Shown: one piece after another, positions 34,884 through 43,082 of the stretch
Layout of the letters: every line of letters starts with the position of its first letter
How positions within the stretch are numbered: the stretch's first letter is position 1
Assembly: GCA_934162685.1 (NCBI GenBank)
Contig: CAKPJO010000001.1
Coordinates: forward strand, 62,001-126,000
Direction of reading: 5' to 3'
DNA length: 64,000 bases
Origin: an uncultured Bacilli bacterium
Lineage (GTDB): Bacteria; Bacillota_I; Bacilli_A; RFN20; CAG-826
Made by a program: the position numbers and the translations under genes
The notes under the pieces: generated by a model
Told to the model about the DNA's origin: nothing
Seen by the model: only the letters and a program-made list of their open reading frames with translations
The model's database searches: none

Positions 34884-35702
34884 ATGATATTTAATTGGAA
34901 AGAACATTGTCAAAAAGTTTTAAAAGATAAAGCATATGGAACATCTGATAGATGGGAAAGAAAAGAAGAGTATAAACAACAAATTGCATTATGCTGTTAT
35001 CTACACAAAGAACTTAAATTAAACAAAGTAAACACTTATAAAAAATGGATGAGCATTCCTAATAAGTTTAGCACTATGATTATGAATAGTGAATTAAGTG
35101 ATAGAACCAAAGAATTAGAACTAAAAGAATATTTTGATAAAGTTTATGAAAAGTCTTTGAAATTTAAAATGAGAGACATTAATAAGCAATTAGAAATTTA
35201 TCAAGAAGAAATAGATGCTATTAACAAACTTGAAGCAGATGAAACGTTTAGAAAATATATTTATATGCTTCTAGGAGTTTGCAAGTTCTATAACGCATAT
35301 TACGGAAAGTGTTACTTAGATCATAAGTTAAGAGGTTATGCTTATGAATGTGTAAGTAACGGAAAGAAATATGGTGATTATGTTCAAACACTTGTTAACA
35401 CAAATAGAAAATGTGGGCCAGTTATTATTTCTGCTAGAACTAAGATGAGAAACATTTCTAGTTTAAGTATATTAAAGACATTTGGAACTGTGACAAGAAC
35501 ATTCGTTACTCCTAATGATTTAATCAAATGGATTGATAAAGATATTCTAATAAGAAAAGCAATATGTCCTATATGTGGTCAAGAATATGAGGTTAATTCA
35601 AAGACTAAAAGAGATTGTTGTTTAGATTGTTGGAAAATAAAAGAGAAATTAAGAATTAAAGAATCTGTTGCTAGAAGTCGCAAGAAAAAAGAAGATGTGT
35701 AA
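34884..35702 (+). CDS. Hypothetical protein with C-terminal zinc ribbon
   Basis: A 272-residue lysine-rich protein. Near the C-terminus CPICGQEYEVNSKTKRDCCL followed by DCW gives two Cys pairs, a probable zinc ribbon, then a basic tail (KIKEKLRIKESVARSRKKKE). I use ATG 34884 with TAGGTGAT upstream; the TTG at 34839 lies upstream of the probable -10. DNA binding is likely from charge and ribbon. Being first in the late module, it may be a late regulator or packaging factor. Confidence 0.7.
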   Translation: MIFNWKEHCQKVLKDKAYGTSDRWERKEEYKQQIALCCYLHKELKLNKVNTYKKWMSIPNKFSTMIMNSELSDRTKELELKEYFDKVYEKSLKFKMRDINKQLEIYQEEIDAINKLEADETFRKYIYMLLGVCKFYNAYYGKCYLDHKLRGYAYECVSNGKKYGDYVQTLVNTNRKCGPVIISARTKMRNISSLSILKTFGTVTRTFVTPNDLIKWIDKDILIRKAICPICGQEYEVNSKTKRDCCLDCWKIKEKLRIKESVARSRKKKEDV

Positions 35703-35737
35703 CGGGGAATATCCGTAAAAGTATATATGGAAAGAGA
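35699..35737 (+). repeat. 39-bp intergenic repeat, copy 1
   Basis: Starts at the stop codon of the upstream gene with GTAACGGGGAATATCCGTAA, continues to AAGTATATATGGAAAGAGA, and is identical to 42593-42631. ACGG-N7-CCGT can form a short hairpin. It lies 69 nt before the metallophosphoesterase start. A phage-specific late promoter or an RNA processing site is possible. Confidence 0.75.
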
Positions 35738-35805
35738 AGAGAAATAAAAGACGAGTTTTATTTAATTCTCTGGTTGCTAAAATAGCAGAAAAGGAGACCT
35801 ACCGA

Positions 35806-37050
35806 ATGACAAAAAAAGAATTTATAGAATATGTTGATGGTTTCGGAAAAGAAGCTGGAGAATTTACAGATGATGAATTATATCAAATTGGAGTAAAACA
35901 TAAAGAACTTCCTTTATCCGAAAAGAATTGGGACGAATTGGTTAAATTATTAGGCGTTGATAAAAAGGGTGAGGCTTTCAGAACTTGGATTAAAGCAAAA
36001 CAAAGAGAAGAAGGTACTTTACCAAAAAACGAAAAAATGATGTCTGATAGAATTATTGACGGAATGACATTTGCCGAATTTCAAGATGAGACAGATAGAA
36101 TCAAAAGGGAGCTTTACAAGCAACAAGTTAAAACAAGAGATACTTGGAATGCTTATCGCAGAGATATGAGAAGTGAAGCTCGTGAAGAAGTTTTAAAAGA
36201 TTTGATCACTGATGCGATTAAAAATATTAAACCAGAAAAGATGTTTACTATTCCTAATGAAATCAAAGAGAATTCAAATGGGGAAGCGGTACTATTGGTA
36301 TCTGATTGGCATATTGGTGTAACAGTTGATAATTTCTATAATAAGTTCAATCTTGAGATTGCAAAGCACCGTATTGCAAAATTAACACAAGACGCTATTA
36401 GATATTGCAGACTTCACCAAGTTAAAAGATTATCTATTTTAAACTTAGGAGATTGTATTGCTGGAAACATTCATATTACAGGAAGATTAGAACAACAAAT
36501 GGATGTTGTTGAACAAGTTATAGTAGCATCTGAGTTAATGGGTACTATGCTTCTTGAATTAAGAAAAGCTGCTCCTGAAATTATTTATTATAGTTGTCCT
36601 GGTAATCACGAAAGAATTACTGCTAATTTAAAAGAATCATTAGATTCGGAAAATTATTCTCGTATTATGGACTTCTATTTACGAGCAAGGTTAAAAGATT
36701 GCGGAATAGAAATGAGAGAAGATAATGTAAATCCAGAAATTGGTGTTATTCGTTTAATGAACGGAAAAGTTGGAGTATTCCAACATGGCCATCACGGAAG
36801 TTTTAATACAGTATTTCAAGATATGGTATGTTATTTGGGTGAAAAGATTGATTATGGCTTTGTTGGACACTTCCATAGTGAAAAATTAAAGACATTACAC
36901 GATTTCAAGTTATTTACAAATGCAAGTTTGGTTGGAATGGATGATTATGCTTTCCAAAAAAGATTATTTTCTAAGCCAGCACAATCATTGTTAGTATTTG
37001 ATGAAAATAATGTTATTAATCATAGTATTAACTTAGATATTCAAGATTAA
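35806..37050 (+). CDS. Calcineurin-like metallophosphoesterase
   Basis: A 414-residue protein. The two-metal phosphoesterase motifs appear in order: SDWHIG (about 166-171), NLGDCI (about 213-218), PGNHE (about 265-269) and GHFHSE (about 352-357), plus FQHGHHG. About 150 residues of charged helical sequence come first, which may bind DNA or terminase. Family members hydrolyse phosphodiesters or phosphomonoesters; some are DNA nucleases. The place just before the terminase genes suggests DNA processing at packaging, by inference. AAGGAG precedes ATG. Confidence 0.88.
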   Translation: MTKKEFIEYVDGFGKEAGEFTDDELYQIGVKHKELPLSEKNWDELVKLLGVDKKGEAFRTWIKAKQREEGTLPKNEKMMSDRIIDGMTFAEFQDETDRIKRELYKQQVKTRDTWNAYRRDMRSEAREEVLKDLITDAIKNIKPEKMFTIPNEIKENSNGEAVLLVSDWHIGVTVDNFYNKFNLEIAKHRIAKLTQDAIRYCRLHQVKRLSILNLGDCIAGNIHITGRLEQQMDVVEQVIVASELMGTMLLELRKAAPEIIYYSCPGNHERITANLKESLDSENYSRIMDFYLRARLKDCGIEMREDNVNPEIGVIRLMNGKVGVFQHGHHGSFNTVFQDMVCYLGEKIDYGFVGHFHSEKLKTLHDFKLFTNASLVGMDDYAFQKRLFSKPAQSLLVFDENNVINHSINLDIQD

Positions 37051-37073
37051 AATATAAAGCGAGGCAAAAGGTT

Positions 37074-37403
37074 ATGATAAAAGAAAAATTAAGAAAAGCA
37101 ATTGAAGAAATGGCTATAGATAGTGAAGAAGAAGTTTTATTCTTAGATAATCCTTCTTTTGATAAATCTATCATCGGGATAACAAATGATTTTAGATTAA
37201 TTTACGATTTGGATAAAATGATTGAAGAATTAATGGAAGATGATCAAATTGATTATGAAGACGCAATTGACTTTATTGATCATAATACATTATTAGCCAT
37301 TCCTTATTTTGGGGAACAAGCTCCTATTATAAAAATGAGTTTTGCACCCTATTATGATGAAGAAGAGGAGGACGATATGAATGGCAACAAAAAGAAAGAC
37401 TAG
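37074..37403 (+). CDS. Hypothetical acidic protein
   Basis: A 109-residue acidic protein (LDNPSFDKSIIGITNDFRLI; ELMEDDQIDYEDAIDFIDHN). Small proteins with this pattern recur in Bacillota phages without a known role. Its end overlaps the next gene by 23 nt in another frame. Confidence 0.75.
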   Translation: MIKEKLRKAIEEMAIDSEEEVLFLDNPSFDKSIIGITNDFRLIYDLDKMIEELMEDDQIDYEDAIDFIDHNTLLAIPYFGEQAPIIKMSFAPYYDEEEEDDMNGNKKKD

Positions 37404-38592
37404 TACTGCTGCTTCAAAAAAGAAATCCTCTACAACAACAAGTACAGGAACTGCAAAAATAAAACTAGATAAAGACGGCATAGATAGTTTTCCAGAACCT
37501 TCTTTAGGCGGTCCAGTAATCCCAAAAATAGGGATAGATTTAGAAAAATTCAAATGTGTTGTTCCTTCAGAATCATCAAGGCAGGAATTTATAAGATATC
37601 TTCATAATTATCCAGATGACAAAGAAAATTACGAAAAAGCAATGTTTGAATATTGCTTTTATCACAACGTATTCTTTGATAGTAGAGTACTAAAAGCAGT
37701 ATTAGGTAATAGAGAAGATGAAATTATGAATAAGTTGCCTGATATTTATACAGCTGTAATTAATCAGACTGATAGATACATTGGTTTAAATTTCTTCGGA
37801 CAATTAAAAATGGAAAATTTTGAAAAATTGTACAGTGAAGATTTAAGCTTATTAGCATTAACCGAAGAAGATAAGAAAAACAGACAACAAGTTATTGCCA
37901 TTATGGGTTACGATCCATTTAAAGATGCTCAAGATGACGATAGACCTCAACTGTATAGAGATCTTAACGGTTTACTTACAGAAGGTATGAGAAAAGATGT
38001 TGCTAAACAAAAAGCGGCTGTACAAGTCTGTCAAAACTATTGTACTTTGTCTAAATATCAAAAGAAAATTATGGACTTGATGAATAGTGAACAATTAGAT
38101 GCTGAAACTCAAAAGAATATTGATAATCTTCAAAGTATGGTTGGTAAAATTCAACAAATTATTAATGGTACCACTAAAGAAAATGGTTTTACTTCAAGTA
38201 AGTCAATTGGTAATAACGGGAAGGGTATGTTATCAGATGTAATGAATCAAGTTGAAACAGATTTCATAGACGAAGGAATTACCAATTATTATGATATTGC
38301 CACAAGTAAATCAATTGGTGAAGTGGCTAATATTAGTTGGAAGGCTATGTTAAATCAATTAAGATTAACTCAAACAGATTATGTTGATATATTATCTCAA
38401 CAAGCAGAGTTGGTACATAAAGCACAAGATCAAGCAAGAAAAGCCACTGAAGCATTACGCTTGGCGAAAGAAAAAATCACAAAACAAAGATTACTTGAAG
38501 AATTGGCTGCAGACTATCGTAAAAAAGGTATTAGTGAAGAAGAAATTGATGAATTTATTAGCCGTGAATATAATTTATGGGATGGAAAATAA
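37381..38592 (+). CDS. Probable terminase small subunit
   Basis: A 403-residue protein with a low-complexity basic N-terminus (ATKRKTSTAASKKKSSTTTS), a helical middle and a coiled-coil C-terminus (KAQDQARKATEALRLAKEKI). It is longer than most small terminases, and no helix-turn-helix is obvious. The call rests on its position one gene before the large terminase and on its oligomer-forming character. AGGAGG lies 8-10 nt upstream. Confidence 0.5.
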   Translation: MATKRKTSTAASKKKSSTTTSTGTAKIKLDKDGIDSFPEPSLGGPVIPKIGIDLEKFKCVVPSESSRQEFIRYLHNYPDDKENYEKAMFEYCFYHNVFFDSRVLKAVLGNREDEIMNKLPDIYTAVINQTDRYIGLNFFGQLKMENFEKLYSEDLSLLALTEEDKKNRQQVIAIMGYDPFKDAQDDDRPQLYRDLNGLLTEGMRKDVAKQKAAVQVCQNYCTLSKYQKKIMDLMNSEQLDAETQKNIDNLQSMVGKIQQIINGTTKENGFTSSKSIGNNGKGMLSDVMNQVETDFIDEGITNYYDIATSKSIGEVANISWKAMLNQLRLTQTDYVDILSQQAELVHKAQDQARKATEALRLAKEKITKQRLLEELAADYRKKGISEEEIDEFISREYNLWDGK

Positions 38593-38600
38593 AAAAATTC

Positions 38601-38628
38601 TTGACAAATTTAAATGTTAGTATATAAT
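38601..38628 (+). promoter_or_regulatory. Vegetative promoter of the homing endonuclease gene
   Basis: TTGACA (38601-38606) and TATAAT (38623-38628) with a 16-bp spacer, 90 nt before the ATG. The leader contains GGGGCAAA paired with TTTGTCCC (about 38666-38688). Confidence 0.8.
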
Positions 38629-38718
38629 AATAGTGTGGAACAAAGTATATAGTAATACGATAAATGGGGCAAAAAACAAATTTGTCCCGATGCTCGCAAA
38701 AAGGAAGGTGGCGTAATT

Positions 38719-40536
38719 ATGAAATGTACAATGGAACAAAATATTTTATCAGGACGTTATCCTTCTAAGGAAAATATTTACGAAGATTACGTAAAAAACA
38801 AATTGTCTAAAACAGAAGTTTGTTTAAAATATAATTTGAGTTCTACTACTTTTACTAGACTTATTAATTATTATGGAATTAGCAAAACAAATGATAAAAA
38901 AATTATTTATCCTCCGAAAGAAAAATTTTATAATTTTTATATCGTTGAAAATCATAGTGTTGAAGAGACATTAAGAGAGTTTCCAGAATTTCATGAAAAT
39001 AGAAGTAATATTACTAATTGTTGTAATTATTATGGAATTTGTAAAAATAATCAGCAAAGGTTATTGGTAAGGATGAAAGGTAGAAAAAAATGGCATCCTG
39101 TAATAACACGAGAAGATATTGAAAAACAATATTTGGAAAATAATTTTTCACAAAAGGATGTTGCTGATAATTTTAATATTTCTATTTCTGAATTAAATAA
39201 ATATTTAAGTTATTATAATATCATAAAGCCTTTAGATAAAATAATTAATCAAAGGAAAAAGACAAATTTACAAAAATTCGGATGCGAAGTTCCTATTCAA
39301 AATAAAGAAATTTTAGGCAAAGTAAAAAAAACAAATTTACAAAAATATGGTTATGAATACGCTAGTCAAAGTCCTATAATACAAGAGAGAATTGCAGAAT
39401 CTAATCTGAAAAAATTCGGGGCTGTTTCATATTTAATTTCAGAAGAAGGTAAAAAACATATTGCTGAGATTAATAAAGAAAAGTTTGGACACAAAGTATA
39501 TAATTTGAGTAATAGAGAACATCTTTTGTTAACAACACAGCAATTATTAGCGGATATAAATTCTTTTAAAAAATATTTATTAAATTTTGAACAAAAGTTG
39601 AATAGAAAACCATATATTTATGAAATTGCAGAAGACTTAAAGTATGCATATACTTCTACTGTTCAATATATAAATCGTAATGGATTGAATGATTATGTTT
39701 CTCATCAATATTGTACTTCACAAGGTGAAAAAGAAATATGCACGTGGTTAGAACAAAATCAAATAAAATATCATTGTAATGTTAGAGATGTTTTACCAAG
39801 TGGATTAGAGTTGGATATTTATTGTCCTGATTATAAAATAGCAATAGAATATAATGGCACATATTGGCACAGTTCTGAATGTAAAAATATGACATACCAT
39901 TATAAAAAAAGTAAAGAAGCACAAAATTTGGGAATTCGATTAATTCATATTTATGAATACGAATGGAAAGATGAATTAATGCGTGAAAAAATTAAATCGA
40001 TTTTGAAAATGGCATTTGGAAAAGTTGATAATAAAATATTTGCTAGAAAATGCGATATTAAGCAAATTTCTGATAAAGAAGCAAAAGAACTAAACAATCA
40101 TTATCATTTGCAAAATCATCGTTGTGCGAAAGTAACATACGGTTTATATTATAATGATAAATTAATTCAAATTATGAGTTTTAGTTCTTCTAAATATAAT
40201 CGTAATTTAAAATCTGATAAAGATTGGGAAATAATTCGTAGTTGTTCTGTTCCAGATGTTATGATTATTGGTGGAGTTAGTAAACTTATTAATCATTTTA
40301 TAAAAGATTATAATCCTGAGAATATCTTTACATATTGTGATTTTAATAAATTTGATGGACGTTCGTATGAAAAAGCTGGTATGCAATATATAGGAGATTC
40401 TCAACCAGATTTAAAATGGGTGATAAATGGAAAAGTTTATAATAGAAATCCTAGTAATCATAAAGAAATGAAAGCCGCAGCTGATTATTGTATTTATGGC
40501 GCTGGCTCTAAAAAATATTTATGGACAAGAAATTAA
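38719..40536 (+). CDS. Free-standing homing endonuclease (Vsr/EDxHD-like)
   Basis: A 605-residue protein. N-terminal helix-turn-helix-like repeats (KTEVCLKYNLSSTTFTRLIN; SQKDVADNFNISISELNKYL) and tandem KKTNLQKFG / KKTNLQKYG units are typical DNA-recognition modules of phage endonucleases. The nuclease core is at about residues 335-420: QGEKEICTWLEQNQI, then SGLELDIYCPDYKIAIEYNG with TYWH, then GIRLIHIYEYEW, a Vsr-like PD-(D/E)XK pattern. The gene has its own promoter and terminator between the two terminase genes and is AT-richer than they are. It is probably a mobile gene using the terminase locus as a refuge. Confidence 0.8.
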   Translation: MKCTMEQNILSGRYPSKENIYEDYVKNKLSKTEVCLKYNLSSTTFTRLINYYGISKTNDKKIIYPPKEKFYNFYIVENHSVEETLREFPEFHENRSNITNCCNYYGICKNNQQRLLVRMKGRKKWHPVITREDIEKQYLENNFSQKDVADNFNISISELNKYLSYYNIIKPLDKIINQRKKTNLQKFGCEVPIQNKEILGKVKKTNLQKYGYEYASQSPIIQERIAESNLKKFGAVSYLISEEGKKHIAEINKEKFGHKVYNLSNREHLLLTTQQLLADINSFKKYLLNFEQKLNRKPYIYEIAEDLKYAYTSTVQYINRNGLNDYVSHQYCTSQGEKEICTWLEQNQIKYHCNVRDVLPSGLELDIYCPDYKIAIEYNGTYWHSSECKNMTYHYKKSKEAQNLGIRLIHIYEYEWKDELMREKIKSILKMAFGKVDNKIFARKCDIKQISDKEAKELNNHYHLQNHRCAKVTYGLYYNDKLIQIMSFSSSKYNRNLKSDKDWEIIRSCSVPDVMIIGGVSKLINHFIKDYNPENIFTYCDFNKFDGRSYEKAGMQYIGDSQPDLKWVINGKVYNRNPSNHKEMKAAADYCIYGAGSKKYLWTRN

Positions 40537-40552
40537 TTCTTGTTCATTTTTT
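40525..40552 (+). terminator. Rho-independent terminator
   Basis: ACAAGAA (40525-40531) pairs with TTCTTGT (40537-40543), then CATTTTTTA. It overlaps the end of the homing endonuclease gene and insulates it from terL. Confidence 0.7.
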
Positions 40553-40583
40553 ATATAGTCTGAAAGGAGAGTGAAAAGGCAAT

Positions 40584-42518
40584 ATGATAAGTGTATACGG
40601 TCAGAAAACGGATTGTGGCGTAACAATTCGTGAAGCTGAATCTATAAAAAGATATGTAGCATTAATTCAATGGGGTAGGAAAAATCCTGTTCAGTTTGTT
40701 GAAAAAATTTTGCAAATATCTTTGATTGATTATCAAAAATGGTTGATAGCTATGTCTTGGGATAAAGAATATGTTGTCTGGGCTTGTAGTCGAAATGCGG
40801 GTAAATCATTTTTGGTGAGTATTATTATGTTAGCAAGGTCTTTGTTATTTCCTAAAACAAAGATTCATATATTATCTGTTGCTGCAAAACAAGCAATGGA
40901 TACTTTTAGTACAATGGAATCTATTGCTAAAAATCAAGTTAAAACTTTAATTAGTGATAACAGTGTCTTTAGAGATGAAATAGTAAAAATGAAATCTGAT
41001 TCAGATGGATTCACACACGATGCTAAAAAAGGAAGTAATGTAACACTTTTAAACGGATCTTTCATTCAATCGGTTTCTGGTACAGCTAAAACTGTAAGAG
41101 GTAAGAGATCTAATCTAAATGTGTACGATGAGGCTGGCTTTATTTCCAAAGAATTTTTTGACGTTACCGAACCATTCTGTACTCAAAGTTCAGAGTTTAA
41201 AACTGGTGCGAATTACGATCCAGAAGTGTATCCAAAGGAAATACCAAACCTAAGATTATATGTAGGATCAGCATCAGATACAAACTCATTGTTTTATGCA
41301 AAATATAAAGAAGGCGTGAAGCAAATGATAGCAGGTAATGATAAATATTTCGTTGCTGACTTGAATTGTGAAATGCCATTGCATCCAACAATGAATGGTA
41401 AACCTTATGGTGCATTATTATCACAAGATGAAATTGACCGTAAGATGAGAGAAAATGAAATTATAGCATTAAGAGAATACTATAATATATTCGATAGATT
41501 TGATTTAGAAGATTCTGTTGTAACACGAAGTGATATAATGGATAATGAAAAGATATATTTACCATCTTGTACTTGGGGTGGTAAGAAACATAAATATGTA
41601 ATTGCATATGACCCTGCTGCAAAGAGCGATAATGCTCCTGTATTGGTTACGGATATTATAGAAAGGGAAGACGGTACCATTGGTGCAAGATTTGTACATA
41701 TGGAAAACTTAATTACAGTTTATGGCGATGGTTCTAAGAGACCTATGAAGATAGAAGATCAAGTACAAAGAATTAGAGAAATGATTTATGATTATAACGG
41801 ACGTGATAACACGGCTCCGTATGATAATATTATGTTCCTCCTTGATGCTGGTACAGGTGGAAACGCCCCCGCTATTGCTCAAATGTTGTGTAAAGAATGG
41901 ACAGATAAGACAGGAAAAGTACATCCTGGTTTATATGATGAAAATTCTAAAGACATGAAAAGATGGGCAGAAGCAAATCCTAAGGCAATCAAAGGAAGAA
42001 TGTGGTTAGTAGAACCAACAAAATACAGAAATATGATGTTTGATGCGACACATAGACTTGTGCAATCAGGAATTGTAGAATTTCCTCCTCAATGTCCTAA
42101 ATACGATACTTTAGTTCTTGAAGATGGGACCGAACGTAAGTTAAGTAAAACAGAAATGGCTTCATTGATTCAAATGGATTTAATGAAAGAAGAAATGGTA
42201 TATATGACAAGATTTAAAACACCAAAAGGTGTTGTGACATATGGACTTCCTCCAGAAAAAGCAAGAAAGATGCACGATGATAGAAACTATGTTGCGGTTA
42301 TGACTTTACTTTATATAGATAAATTAAGAGCCGAAGGAGGATTAGGAGAACCTGCAGCTGTAGATTTTTCTGCGTTCTTTGAAGCTCCTAAAACTTATGA
42401 ACAAGTCAAGAAAGAATTGCCTGAAGCAGATAGTGGATGGACTAATATGATGGGAGGACGTTCTGGAAGGAGAATTAGTAATAATTCTCCTTTTAAAGGT
42501 AATAATCCGTTTAGATAA
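40584..42518 (+). CDS. terL: Terminase large subunit
   Basis: A 644-residue protein that packages DNA into the prohead. The ATPase half has Walker A CSRNAGKSF (about 67-75), Walker B LNVYDEAGF (about 178-186) and a downstream RLYVGSAS coupling motif. The nuclease half has YVIAYDPAAKSDNAP (about 338-352), IMFLLDAGTGGN (about 415-426) and DDRNYVAVMT (about 565), the three acidic clusters of the RNase H-like fold. AAAGGAGA precedes the start. It looks intact despite the mobile gene directly upstream. Confidence 0.93.
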   Translation: MISVYGQKTDCGVTIREAESIKRYVALIQWGRKNPVQFVEKILQISLIDYQKWLIAMSWDKEYVVWACSRNAGKSFLVSIIMLARSLLFPKTKIHILSVAAKQAMDTFSTMESIAKNQVKTLISDNSVFRDEIVKMKSDSDGFTHDAKKGSNVTLLNGSFIQSVSGTAKTVRGKRSNLNVYDEAGFISKEFFDVTEPFCTQSSEFKTGANYDPEVYPKEIPNLRLYVGSASDTNSLFYAKYKEGVKQMIAGNDKYFVADLNCEMPLHPTMNGKPYGALLSQDEIDRKMRENEIIALREYYNIFDRFDLEDSVVTRSDIMDNEKIYLPSCTWGGKKHKYVIAYDPAAKSDNAPVLVTDIIEREDGTIGARFVHMENLITVYGDGSKRPMKIEDQVQRIREMIYDYNGRDNTAPYDNIMFLLDAGTGGNAPAIAQMLCKEWTDKTGKVHPGLYDENSKDMKRWAEANPKAIKGRMWLVEPTKYRNMMFDATHRLVQSGIVEFPPQCPKYDTLVLEDGTERKLSKTEMASLIQMDLMKEEMVYMTRFKTPKGVVTYGLPPEKARKMHDDRNYVAVMTLLYIDKLRAEGGLGEPAAVDFSAFFEAPKTYEQVKKELPEADSGWTNMMGGRSGRRISNNSPFKGNNPFR

Positions 42519-42529
42519 AAAATACAAAA

Positions 42530-42586
42530 ATGTCGATTGTTAAATTTAGTCATTTTGAAAAAGTGGCTTACAATCGGCATTTTTTT
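42530..42586 (+). terminator. Long-stem terminator after terL
   Basis: ATGTCGATTGT (42530-42540) pairs with ACAATCGGCAT (42570-42580) over 11 bp with a 29-nt loop, followed by seven T. It ends the terminase unit; the 39-bp repeat follows immediately. Confidence 0.75.
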
Positions 42587-42592
42587 AATTAT

Positions 42593-42631
42593 GTAACGGG
42601 GAATATCCGTAAAAGTATATATGGAAAGAGA
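42593..42631 (+). repeat. 39-bp intergenic repeat, copy 2
   Basis: Identical to 35699-35737, here directly after the terL terminator and 48 nt before the next gene. Its place after a terminator and before the portal operon favours a promoter role. Confidence 0.75.
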
Positions 42632-42678
42632 GAGAAAAAATAGAAATTTTTTCCTCGTTGTGAAAGGAGTTAAAAAGG

Positions 42679-43062
42679 ATGATTTGTTGTAAAATAATGA
42701 CAAATTATAGCGACAAAAATGCTCAGTTTTCTTTGTTGCTAAAAAAATTAGAAAAGCTAGGAGATATCTTATGTGCTAATGGAAGTTTATTCTTTAGTTC
42801 TGAAGATATATCAGTTACAAGTAAGACAATAAAGAGAGCGTTTAAAAGCAGTGGTTATAATGATTGTTATGTTATGGAATACACAAAAGAAAACGCTCCT
42901 CAAGAAGACGATGATACAAATAGATGGCTAAATGATCATTTAGTTCATAATTCGTTTAAAGAATATGAAAGAGTGAATCAAAAAGCATTAAAAGACATTA
43001 GTCAAAAATTAACAGAACTTGATAAGTTTGTAAATGAAATGTCTGAAAATCAAGCAAAATAA
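42679..43062 (+). CDS. Hypothetical protein
   Basis: A 127-residue helical protein with AAAGGAG upstream of ATG 42679. It begins MICCKIMTNYSDKNAQFSLL and ends in a coiled coil (LKDISQKLTELDKFVNEMSE). Between terminase and portal, small packaging or connector factors are common, but no motif proves this. Confidence 0.65.
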   Translation: MICCKIMTNYSDKNAQFSLLLKKLEKLGDILCANGSLFFSSEDISVTSKTIKRAFKSSGYNDCYVMEYTKENAPQEDDDTNRWLNDHLVHNSFKEYERVNQKALKDISQKLTELDKFVNEMSENQAK

Positions 43063-43082
43063 AAAAAGGAGGTCTTGACAGA

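Noticed and set aside
38593..40583. A group I intron hosting the homing endonuclease, suggested by ATATAGTC at about 40553
   Set aside because: Neither neighbouring gene is split, no guide pairing was found, and the gene has its own promoter and terminator. It is better read as a free-standing gene.
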